64,000 bases of DNA from Pontibacillus halophilus JSM 076056 = DSM 19796 (lineage in GTDB: Bacteria; Bacillota; Bacilli; Bacillales; BH030062), in contig NZ_AULI01000001.1 in the NCBI RefSeq assembly GCF_000425205.1, positions 310,001 through 374,000 on the forward strand. The letters are read 5' to 3'. Below, piece by piece: positions 43,124-49,785 of this stretch. The translations under genes and the position numbers were made by a program. The notes under the pieces were generated by a model. That model did not search any database. It was not told where the DNA came from and was given only the letters and a program-made list of their open reading frames with translations. Each line of letters begins with the position of its first letter. Position 1 is the stretch's first letter.

Positions 43124-44323
43124 TCATTTACGAATCGGTTCACTTACTTTCTTAAGCGCCTGTTCTAAATCATCCCACACATCCTCCCAATGCTCTAACC
43201 CAATGGAAAGCCGAACGAGTTGATCGGTAATCCCCATTTTCTCTCGTTCCACTTTAGGGATAACGGCATGCGTCATGGTCGCAGGATGCTGAATAAGCGT
43301 TTCTGCATCACCTAAACTAACCGCAATCTTTATGAGCTTTAATTCGTTCATGAACGACTGCACTTCTTCTTTCGTGCGTGCTAATTGGAATGAAATTACG
43401 CCAGACGGACCGGTCATCTGGCGTTTATAGACCTCATAATCTTCACGAGTTGGGTCATCAGGGAAGAAGACACTGGTGACCTCCGAATGGTTACGTAGTT
43501 TGTTGAAAATGTGGCGCGCATTATCCGCGTGTCGTTCCATCCTGATTGGTAATGTCTTCAACCCTCTTAACAACAACGAAGCATCGTGTGGTGAGAGAAT
43601 TCCCCCAAGGTCCTTGTGAGTGGAACGCCCGATTTCTCCCATCAACTCTCTGTCTCCTACAGCAATTCCCCCAATGACATCTCCATGGCCACTAATGTAT
43701 TTGGTAGCAGAGTGAAGGACCACTGTCGCACCATGCTTCAGTGGCTGCTGAAAGTAAGGAGAAGAGAAGGTGTTGTCCACGATAAGTGGTAATCCATGCC
43801 TTTTCGCAACGTGTCCAACCATCTCTAAGTCGATGAGTTGCATGGTAGGATTAATCGGTGACTCAATATAAATACAGGACGTATTTGCTCGTATCGATGC
43901 TTCCAATGAACGTTCGTCTGTTAAATCAACAAATTCGGTAACAATGTTATATTTCTCTTTCATGAATTCCATTAATCCATACGTACACCCGTATACCCCT
44001 TTAGAACTCACAATGTGGTCATTCATCTTCGTCATATATAGCAATACTGCAGATACAGCCGCCATACCAGAACCAAATGCAAGTCCCGATTCTCCTTCTT
44101 CTAATTGCGCCATACGACTTTCGAGAGCCTGTACGGTTGGATTTCCTAACCTTGAATAGATAAATCCAGCTTCTTCGCCTTGAAAACGCGCCTCTCCTTG
44201 CTCCGCTGTTTCAAATGTGAACGTTGAAGTTTGATACACAGGTGTCGACAAACTGCCATGATGGTCCTTAGATGCGTAACCTCCATGTATAGAGGTGGTC
44301 GCAAACTCCTCCTTATTCTTCAT
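43124..44323 (-). CDS. Methionine gamma-lyase-like PLP enzyme
   Basis: 399 residues of the Cys/Met metabolism PLP family: 'SIHGGYASKDHHGSLSTPVY' at the start, 'YSRLGNPTVQALE' near 55 and the PLP lysine in 'LHSATKYISGHGD' near 205. The segment 'KGVYGCTYGLM' places a cysteine where methionine gamma-lyases have their distinctive active-site Cys, and the length fits (about 398). It would cleave methionine to methanethiol, 2-oxobutyrate and ammonia. Cystathionine gamma-lyase remains possible. GGGAGGGG precedes the ATG. Confidence 0.82.
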   Translation of the reverse strand: MKNKEEFATTSIHGGYASKDHHGSLSTPVYQTSTFTFETAEQGEARFQGEEAGFIYSRLGNPTVQALESRMAQLEEGESGLAFGSGMAAVSAVLLYMTKMNDHIVSSKGVYGCTYGLMEFMKEKYNIVTEFVDLTDERSLEASIRANTSCIYIESPINPTMQLIDLEMVGHVAKRHGLPLIVDNTFSSPYFQQPLKHGATVVLHSATKYISGHGDVIGGIAVGDRELMGEIGRSTHKDLGGILSPHDASLLLRGLKTLPIRMERHADNARHIFNKLRNHSEVTSVFFPDDPTREDYEVYKRQMTGPSGVISFQLARTKEEVQSFMNELKLIKIAVSLGDAETLIQHPATMTHAVIPKVEREKMGITDQLVRLSIGLEHWEDVWDDLEQALKKVSEPIRK

Positions 44324-44371
44324 AAGTCCCCTCCCTTTCTCTCTTCCATCATACGTGAAGACACCACAATG

Positions 44372-44385
44372 TGTAAGCGTTTTCT
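44372..44385. promoter_or_regulatory. cre site in gamma-lyase leader
   Basis: TGTAAGCGTTTTCT matches 13 of 14 positions of TGWAANCGNTNWCA. It lies between the gene's promoter and start codon, a roadblock position for CcpA. Confidence 0.55.
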
Positions 44386-44412
44386 TTATGTTGAAATCGG
44401 AAACTTAATAGG

Positions 44413-44440
44413 GTTATAATACTAAATTTACAATTATCAA
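44413..44440 (-). promoter_or_regulatory. Gamma-lyase promoter
   Basis: Minus-strand TTGATA (44435-44440) and TATAAC (44413-44418), 16 bases apart. Confidence 0.55.
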
Positions 44441-44541
44441 GTAACATAGTGAACAAATAACAGCAAACGTGTAACTATTGTGAAAATATTCTTTCATTTT
44501 GCGTAGTTTATGCTATCATTATAAGGAACATACATATTTTA

Positions 44542-44652
44542 GTGGGTGCATCGAAGCCAATCTACAGATGGGCGCTTATGATTGGTGGAGCAAGTAGCGC
44601 AACCGACCGCAATGGGGACAACGTCTTGTTGTTTCTATTTTGCGGTTTTTTT
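44542..44652 (+). ncRNA. c-di-GMP-II riboswitch with intrinsic terminator
   Basis: The 3' core AAGTAGCGCAACCGACCGC (44592-44610) matches the conserved c-di-GMP-II aptamer end. GCGC at 44572-44575 pairs with GCGC at 44597-44600. A helix CATC (44549-44552) / GATG (44567-44570) leads into GGGCGC, and the 5' GTGG (44542-44545) can pair with CCGC (44607-44610) as the closing pseudoknot helix. A terminator follows (arms ACCGCAA 44606-44612 and TTGCGGT 44640-44646, then seven T). Its 5' arm contains the same CCGC, so ligand-bound aptamer and terminator exclude each other, predicting an ON switch. AT-rich -10 candidates TATCAT (44514-44519) or TATAAG (44520-44525) lie just upstream. Confidence 0.85.
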
Positions 44653-44712
44653 ATTGCTGATGGGGATTTTCATTATAACTACACGGTGTGAGACTATGTT
44701 TAGGGGGCTGCT

Positions 44713-45426
44713 ATGAACGTGTTTGACTTAATTCAGAAAGATCACCTATTTCATTATTATCAACCCCTTTATCATTTAAAGACAGAGGAAGTTTACGGAT
44801 ATGAAGCCTTGCTTCGTTCCTCTAATCAGAAGAATCCTGAGTTACTCTTTAGACATGCGATGAACGATAACTTGTTATACAAACTAGACACAACCTCAAT
44901 TGAGAAGGCGCTTCACGCCTATAGTGCAGTGCCGCAACAGGCAACTATCTTCATCAACATTTTCCTATCTACTTTGTTGCATCCGAACTTTATACGCTTT
45001 ATGGATTCTGTACGCTCTAAGATGGACACGAGTTTCGGTCCTCCTTCTATCGTCTTCGAATTGAATGAGGCGAAGGAGGAGGAAGAAATGTGGGATGTCC
45101 CTCATCTACAAGAAAGAATACAACAAGTAAGAGAAATGGGTATTCACTTTGCGATTGATGATTTCGGGCAAGGAGCTGCGTCTTTAAAGAAGGCTGTTGA
45201 ATTAAATCCTGATTACTTAAAGCTAGACCGGTATTTCTCAACAAATCTTCATGTAAACAAACGAAAACAAAAACTGGTGCGACTATTTGTAGACTACTTT
45301 AAGTCTGATACCACTGTTGTACTTGAAGGCATTGAGACCGAACAAGAACTTAAAATTGCACAAGAGATTGGCGTCAACCTTGGTCAGGGCTATCACTTAG
45401 GCCGCCCTGCCGATTTAGTTGTATAA
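44713..45426 (+). CDS. EAL-domain c-di-GMP phosphodiesterase
   Basis: 237 residues, essentially one stand-alone EAL domain. Catalytic elements are present: 'YGYEALLR' (EAL near 31), Asn in 'FINIFLSTL', 'VFELNEAKE', the metal-binding 'AIDDFGQGAASL' (near 158), 'YLKLDR', 'VLEGIETEQE' and 'GQGYHLGRP'. It should hydrolyse c-di-GMP to pGpG and appears catalytically intact. It has no membrane or sensor domain. AGGGGG precedes the ATG by 5 bases. Expression is probably controlled by the upstream c-di-GMP-II riboswitch, giving feedback on c-di-GMP level. Confidence 0.92.
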   Translation: MNVFDLIQKDHLFHYYQPLYHLKTEEVYGYEALLRSSNQKNPELLFRHAMNDNLLYKLDTTSIEKALHAYSAVPQQATIFINIFLSTLLHPNFIRFMDSVRSKMDTSFGPPSIVFELNEAKEEEEMWDVPHLQERIQQVREMGIHFAIDDFGQGAASLKKAVELNPDYLKLDRYFSTNLHVNKRKQKLVRLFVDYFKSDTTVVLEGIETEQELKIAQEIGVNLGQGYHLGRPADLVV

Positions 45427-45430
45427 CGTA

Positions 45431-45466
45431 AAGAAGACCTCTCCCATCACTGGGTGAGGTCTTCTT
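45431..45466. terminator. Bidirectional terminator EAL / SdpI
   Basis: AAGAAGACCTC pairs perfectly with GAGGTCTTCTT. The right arm overlaps the coding end of the SdpI gene on the minus strand. Confidence 0.8.
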
Positions 45467-46088
45467 CTTTATAGTACAAATAGGAGAGAACTGTCACGAT
45501 TGCTGCGCCACTTAACACGATGCTGAGAAGCAAGATAAAGGCGGCAATTCCTTCGACTAGACTCGTAGCCATAATGGCAATCCCCATTGCGATAAACACC
45601 CATCCACCAACACGATGCGTCTTCATCCATACTTTCTCACTAGCGAGCGTCCAAGGGGTTTTAATCCCAACAAAGAAGTTGTGACGAAAGCGTGGCATAT
45701 AGTTTCCTAGAATGATAAGCAATGCCCCTACTCCCATATGCACAGCCATATCGATGTTAATGTTTACACCCGCATTGTAAAGCACGATAAGAACGTGGAT
45801 AAGCCAAAGAAAACTAAGCGTGACAATGGTTGTAATTCGATAACTCGATAGGAATTTATCATAATTTCGCTTTCTCGGGTCTATGTGCGGTAGTACGAGA
45901 AACAGTCCATACAAGCCAATGAGCAACAACGGCATAAAGAATGCACCGAAGGATTTATTTGCGAAACCATCTACTTCCCCACTTGGCCCCCAGTGTATGG
46001 CAAATTGTTCAGGTAAGGACGGATATGCAATTGCGCTAATTAGAAGTCCAGAGACAATCAGGATTAACGGAAATCCATGTCTTTTCAT
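45447..46088 (-). CDS. SdpI family membrane protein
   Basis: 213 residues, six membrane helices. The N-terminal DUF1648-like part has 'YPSLPEQFAIHWGPSGEVDG' and the C-terminal SdpI part has 'NFFVGIKTPWTLASEKVW'. B. subtilis SdpI confers immunity to the killing factor SdpC and signals to SdpR. ATG 46088 has GGGGGAG upstream and overlaps the regulator stop codon as ATGA. No sdpABC toxin genes are nearby, so the role may be sensing or immunity to toxins of others. Confidence 0.88.
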   Translation of the reverse strand: MKRHGFPLILIVSGLLISAIAYPSLPEQFAIHWGPSGEVDGFANKSFGAFFMPLLLIGLYGLFLVLPHIDPRKRNYDKFLSSYRITTIVTLSFLWLIHVLIVLYNAGVNINIDMAVHMGVGALLIILGNYMPRFRHNFFVGIKTPWTLASEKVWMKTHRVGGWVFIAMGIAIMATSLVEGIAAFILLLSIVLSGAAIVTVLSYLYYKEEDLTQ

Positions 46089-46363
46089 TGTTTCTCCCCC
46101 TTTGTTTGATAAAGATCCATAAACCATTTCATGACTTCTTGTACAACAGTTGTATTAATCGAATAGACAATGTGTTGTCCATTACGTTCATCTAGAACGA
46201 GCTGAGCGGCTTTCAATATCTTCAAATGATGAGAGATACTCGGCTGTTTCATATTGAACGATTCTGCAATCTCCCCCGCAGTTCGATCTCGCTCACGTAA
46301 TAAAGCAAGAATCTCTCGACGTGTAGGGTCAGACAACGCTTTAAAGGCCTCGTTAAATACCAT
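46085..46363 (-). CDS. ArsR-family repressor, SdpR-like
   Basis: 92 residues of the ArsR winged helix: 'FKALSDPTRREILALLRER', recognition helix 'MKQPSISHHLKILKAAQLV' and wing 'ERNGQHIVYSIN'. No metal-binding cysteines, as in SdpR. In SdpR/SdpI pairs the membrane protein sequesters the repressor when bound to toxin. ATG 46363 with GGGGTG upstream is preferred over the GTG nine bases earlier. Confidence 0.9.
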   Translation of the reverse strand: MVFNEAFKALSDPTRREILALLRERDRTAGEIAESFNMKQPSISHHLKILKAAQLVLDERNGQHIVYSINTTVVQEVMKWFMDLYQTKGEKQ

Positions 46364-46390
46364 GACGGTCACCCCAGTCTCTTAATTAGA

Positions 46391-46412
46391 TATATAGACA
46401 ATTATCTATATA
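46391..46412. promoter_or_regulatory. SdpR operator candidate
   Basis: TATATAGA-CAATTA-TCTATATA, perfect 8-bp arms, 28 bases before the repressor start. AT-rich 6-base-spaced dyads of this kind fit ArsR-family autoregulation. Confidence 0.55.
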
Positions 46413-46502
46413 CTTAGTTTACCACACCTTTGATAAAAAATGGATAGAAGAGTTCCCCCTTTCATATATATCGTATGTATGAACGTGAGAGGAGTTGACA
46501 TC

Positions 46503-46712
46503 ATGAATGAATCGATTTTCTACAGTTTATATGACCCTTACGTGTATCAGACGCTCCAGTCCGTAACCGGCAGCCAATTAGTCGTGGAGACGACAAAAGG
46601 TACATTGCGCGGGACGTTAACTACAGTAATGCCCGACCATATCGTAGTTGAGATTGATGGTACCCCATTCTTCATTCGTACTCAGCAAATCGTTTGGGTT
46701 TCTCCTTCTTAA
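46503..46712 (+). CDS. DUF2642 (YuzF-like) small protein
   Basis: 69 residues with an Lsm-like beta pattern: 'LVVETTKGTLRGTLTTVMPD' then 'FFIRTQQIVWVSP', which fits the DUF2642 family known from spore-forming Bacillaceae. ATG 46503 has AGAGGAG upstream. It precedes the Mn catalase by 21 bases, and the two are likely co-transcribed. Function unknown. Confidence 0.7.
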   Translation: MNESIFYSLYDPYVYQTLQSVTGSQLVVETTKGTLRGTLTTVMPDHIVVEIDGTPFFIRTQQIVWVSPS

Positions 46713-46733
46713 AGGAGGAAAGGAGGCTTTCAT

Positions 46734-47624
46734 ATGTTTAAGCGATACAATCGCATGTTAGTTGAACTGCCAATCCCGGAAGAAGGAGATGCCAATGCCG
46801 CTGCAGCTGTCCAAGAATTGTTGGGTGGTAAATTTGGGGAGATGTCTACTTTAAATAATTACATGTTCCAGTCCTTTAATTTCCGTGATAAGAAGAAATT
46901 AAAGCCCTTCTATGACTTAGTGGCAAGTATTACAGCAGAAGAGATGGGCCACGTTGAGCTTGTGACGACGTCTATTAACTTACTGACAAGGGGCACTACG
47001 TTTCCAGGTACACCTAACGTCACTCCTTTACAGGCAGGTAAGGATAAACGGAATACGTACCAATTCATTGCGACCGCCCAAACGGCGCTCGTGGGCGATT
47101 CTATGGGGAATGCATGGACAGGAGACAACGTGTTTAGTAGCGGAAATTTAGTACTTGATTTGTTGCACAACTTCTTTCTGGAAGTGGGGGCAAGAACGCA
47201 CAAAATGCGTGTATATGAGATGACCGAACACCCTACAGCCCGTGAGATGATTGGCTATCTCCTTGTCCGTGGTGGCGTCCATGTCGTTGCATACGCCAAA
47301 GCACTTGAAATTGCTACTGGTGTCGATTTAACGAAAATGCTTCCTATTCCAAATTTGGACAATTCAAAGTTTGATTATGCACGCAAATATGAAGAGCAAG
47401 GCTTGGATAACATTCTTTATACATGGAGTGACGGTGATTATCAGGATATCAGAAAGATTTGGAAAGGAAAGAATCCAGAGACCGGTCAGCCGCTACGGGT
47501 GGTAGAAGGAGCACCAAAGGGCGCTCCAATCCCAAATTTAGATGACCTACCAGAAGAGTTCGCACCAGGAATCACGAAAGATCATTATGAACAAATCGCA
47601 AAACGACTCATGCAACAACTATAA
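46734..47624 (+). CDS. Manganese catalase
   Basis: 296 residues of the ferritin-like dimanganese catalase family. Metal-ligand regions are 'GKFGEMSTLNNYMFQSFNF' near 30-50, 'ITAEEMGHVELV' near 65 (Glu and His ligands) and 'EVGARTHKMRVYEM' near 150, with a later 'GGVHVVAYAKALE'. It dismutates H2O2 to water and O2 and resembles B. subtilis YdbD. AAGGAGG is repeated before the ATG. Its partner is the small DUF2642 protein upstream. Confidence 0.92.
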   Translation: MFKRYNRMLVELPIPEEGDANAAAAVQELLGGKFGEMSTLNNYMFQSFNFRDKKKLKPFYDLVASITAEEMGHVELVTTSINLLTRGTTFPGTPNVTPLQAGKDKRNTYQFIATAQTALVGDSMGNAWTGDNVFSSGNLVLDLLHNFFLEVGARTHKMRVYEMTEHPTAREMIGYLLVRGGVHVVAYAKALEIATGVDLTKMLPIPNLDNSKFDYARKYEEQGLDNILYTWSDGDYQDIRKIWKGKNPETGQPLRVVEGAPKGAPIPNLDDLPEEFAPGITKDHYEQIAKRLMQQL

Positions 47625-47628
47625 AAAA

Positions 47629-47658
47629 AAACGCAGCTGTTAACAGCTGCGTTTTTTT
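47629..47658. terminator. Bidirectional terminator Mn catalase / DUF2188
   Basis: AAACGCAGCTGTT-AACAGCTGCGTTT perfect palindrome flanked by an A-run and a T-run. Confidence 0.9.
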
Positions 47659-47661
47659 TAT

Positions 47662-47859
47662 TTAGTAAGTACGTTCTGTTTCAACGTTATTGTGTTTATC
47701 ATAAATTGTTACACGACTTGGTTTATTATCTTGAGCGAACTGTTCTGCTTTCTCAATGGCAGCATCTTTCGCATCGAAAAGATCCGTAGGTGCATCTCCT
47801 TCAATCTTAACGAACCAGCCTGTAGCGTCTTTGTTTGGTTCTACTGTATATTGTTTCAT
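47662..47859 (-). CDS. DUF2188 domain protein
   Basis: 65 residues starting MKQYTVEPNKDATGWFVKIE, with 'AKDAAIEKAEQFAQDNKPSR' and 'VTIYDKHNNVE', which is the DUF2188 pattern (small proteins with a conserved Trp and a helix). ATG 47859 has AAGGAG ten bases upstream. Function unknown. Confidence 0.8.
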   Translation of the reverse strand: MKQYTVEPNKDATGWFVKIEGDAPTDLFDAKDAAIEKAEQFAQDNKPSRVTIYDKHNNVETERTY

Positions 47860-47947
47860 GTTTGACACGCTCCTTCTTTTGTTGATTTAGTACATTCTTT
47901 TCCTCAAGGAGCCCATCGTTAAACATGCCTGAAATGGGTTTTTTTGT

Positions 47948-47963
47948 CGTTCCACGTGGAACA
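47948..47963. other. Candidate parS (ParB/Spo0J binding site)
   Basis: CGTTCCACGTGGAACA contains the perfect 14-base palindrome GTTCCACGTGGAAC and matches 14 of 16 positions of TGTTNCACGTGAAACA, counting N as a match, including the invariant CACGTG core; the two differences are at position 1 and position 12 (G for A, which makes the site fully palindromic). It is intergenic, 9 bases beyond the stop of the 47973 gene. A weak hairpin with a seven-T run lies just left (47912-47945). Confidence 0.65.
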
Positions 47964-47972
47964 CTGCCAAAA

Positions 47973-48437
47973 TCAAGGAGAATGAGTGTCTACGAGTTCT
48001 GCAAATTCCTCCAAGATTGGATAGGCAGCTTCGATTCCATTCTCTGCAATAAGACAAGCTACTCCGAGTGGCGTGTCCCAGAAATGGCCAGGTATATTCG
48101 GGTTCTTTAGACTTGCTGCTGAGAAGAGCGCACGATAGATTCGTTTCAAATGTTGCTGTGTATCAGCTCGAGAAAACTCTTTCTCCCCTCGCGCTAATAG
48201 AAATACATATCTCATCGACTGAAATAAATTCTCCCCCGGCATGAACGTAAACTCTTTATAAAGCTTTAAGCGATCTTCAATGGAATCACTTAACGCACCC
48301 TTTACTCCTAAATCTTCGAGATGCTCTTTCGTATGACGGTATACATCACGAAATACCCGCCTCTTTTCTTGTTGCATAACCTCATCCGTATACACGTCTT
48401 GCAAAAGCCTGAATGCATGTTCCGGTGTCCAGTCCAT
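47973..48437 (-). CDS. Hypothetical protein, helical
   Basis: 154 residues, soluble and mostly helical by composition; starts 'MDWTPEHAFRLLQDVYTDEV' and ends with 'HFWDTPLGVACLIAENG'. GGGGGAG precedes the ATG at good distance, so it is very likely a real gene. I do not recognise a family. It is monocistronic, with a parS-like site just after its end. Confidence 0.65.
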   Translation of the reverse strand: MDWTPEHAFRLLQDVYTDEVMQQEKRRVFRDVYRHTKEHLEDLGVKGALSDSIEDRLKLYKEFTFMPGENLFQSMRYVFLLARGEKEFSRADTQQHLKRIYRALFSAASLKNPNIPGHFWDTPLGVACLIAENGIEAAYPILEEFAELVDTHSP

Positions 48438-48623
48438 TCTTCTCCCCCTTTATGTTACCGCTTTCATTAAGGTTACCAAATAAGTCTCTAAATTTCTATG
48501 TGCAGCCTTCAAGCCGCTAACTAAGACAACGTGCGCTTCTTCGTGATAAACTTCCCTTAAATTCAGGATGATTTGAAATCAACGACACAGACTACCTTCG
48601 TAGTCGAAAAGGAGGAAAGATGA

Positions 48624-49742
48624 ATGAGCAACCGAGAATCATTATTTCAACCAATAGATTTACCATCTGGAGTGACGTTGAAGAACCGCGTCCTTATGGC
48701 TCCAATGACAAACTTCTTGTCTAATGACGATGGTTCCGTATCAGATAAAGAACTCCGCTATTATGAACGCCGTTCTGAGGGCGTGAGCGCTGTGATTACA
48801 GCGTGCGCAAATGTGAATGAGGCTGGTAAAGGATTCGACAATGAGATTGGTGTACATCGCGACGATCTTATCCCAGGTTTAAAACGCCTTGCAAAGACCA
48901 TCCATGAGAAGGATGCGAAAGCAATCTTACAAATTTTCCATGGAGGGCGTATGGCTCCTCCACACCTCGTACCAAACGAAGATGTGGTTAGTGCAAGTGC
49001 CGTAGCGTCTCCAAGACCTGGTACTGTAGAGCCCCGCGCAATGACAGAAGAAGAGATCCAACAAACCATTAAAGATTTCGGCGAAGCTACCCGCAGGGCC
49101 ATTGAAGCAGGCTTTGATGGCGTAGAAATCCATGGTGCTAATACGTACTTACTCCAGCAATTCTTCTCTCCGCATTCGAATCGCCGTGATGACCAGTGGG
49201 GAGGCGAAGTGAGAGACCGTATGAATTTCCCACTTGCTGTCATTGAAGCTGTAAAGAATGCAGTAAAGGAACACGCAACTAAGTCCTTTATTATTGGCTA
49301 TCGACTTTCCCCTGAGGAGAAAGAAGAGCCAGGGATTACGATGGAAGACACACTTCAATTTGTAGATGTACTCAAAAATCAAGAGATGGACTATCTTCAT
49401 ATCTCTCTTTCACAACTTAAACAAGGCTCGATGAGAGATGAGGAGGATACAATTCCAGTCATCGACCGTATTCAAGAGCGTGTTGGCGAGACAATCCCAG
49501 TCATGGGCGTAGGCTCTCTTCATACACCTGAAGATGTTGAGCAGGCACTTGAGACGGTTCCGTTCATTTCACTTGGTCGCGAACTACTAATGGAACCCGA
49601 TTGGATGAAGAAATTGAAAGCAAATGAGGAATCATCGATCCGTACAGCCATGCGTAAACAAGACCAAGAAGACCTCGTTATTCCAGAACCGATGTGGACG
49701 AACATTTTAAGCGTTCCGAACTGGTTTGTTGTAGAAGAATAA
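48624..49742 (+). CDS. NADH:flavin oxidoreductase, Old Yellow Enzyme family (YqiG-like)
   Basis: 372 residues, the length of B. subtilis YqiG. A TIM barrel with FMN-binding 'NRVLMAPMTNFLSNDDG' near 25, 'QIFHGGRMAPPHL' near 98 and active-site 'GVEIHGANTYLLQQFFSPHS' near 165 (the His-Asn variant of the usual His-X-X-His), plus 'VMGVGSLHTPEDVE' near 295. These enzymes reduce activated alkenes using NAD(P)H. GGAGG precedes the ATG. Confidence 0.88.
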   Translation: MSNRESLFQPIDLPSGVTLKNRVLMAPMTNFLSNDDGSVSDKELRYYERRSEGVSAVITACANVNEAGKGFDNEIGVHRDDLIPGLKRLAKTIHEKDAKAILQIFHGGRMAPPHLVPNEDVVSASAVASPRPGTVEPRAMTEEEIQQTIKDFGEATRRAIEAGFDGVEIHGANTYLLQQFFSPHSNRRDDQWGGEVRDRMNFPLAVIEAVKNAVKEHATKSFIIGYRLSPEEKEEPGITMEDTLQFVDVLKNQEMDYLHISLSQLKQGSMRDEEDTIPVIDRIQERVGETIPVMGVGSLHTPEDVEQALETVPFISLGRELLMEPDWMKKLKANEESSIRTAMRKQDQEDLVIPEPMWTNILSVPNWFVVEE

Positions 49743-49754
49743 ACGATAGAAAGA

Positions 49755-49782
49755 GGACCTAGACAGTATTGTCTAGGTCCTA
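49755..49782. terminator. Bidirectional terminator OYE / asparagine synthetase
   Basis: AGGACCTAGACA pairs perfectly with TGTCTAGGTCCT around GTAT. Confidence 0.88.
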
Positions 49783-49785
49783 CTT

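Noticed and set aside
47912-47945. CCCAT/ATGGG hairpin with seven T
   Set aside because: Only 5 bp with an 18-base loop and pointing away from any plus-strand gene end; too weak to call a terminator.
47925-48110. Plus-strand frame opposite the hypothetical gene at 47973
   Set aside because: No ribosome site; it is the antisense shadow of the better supported minus-strand gene.
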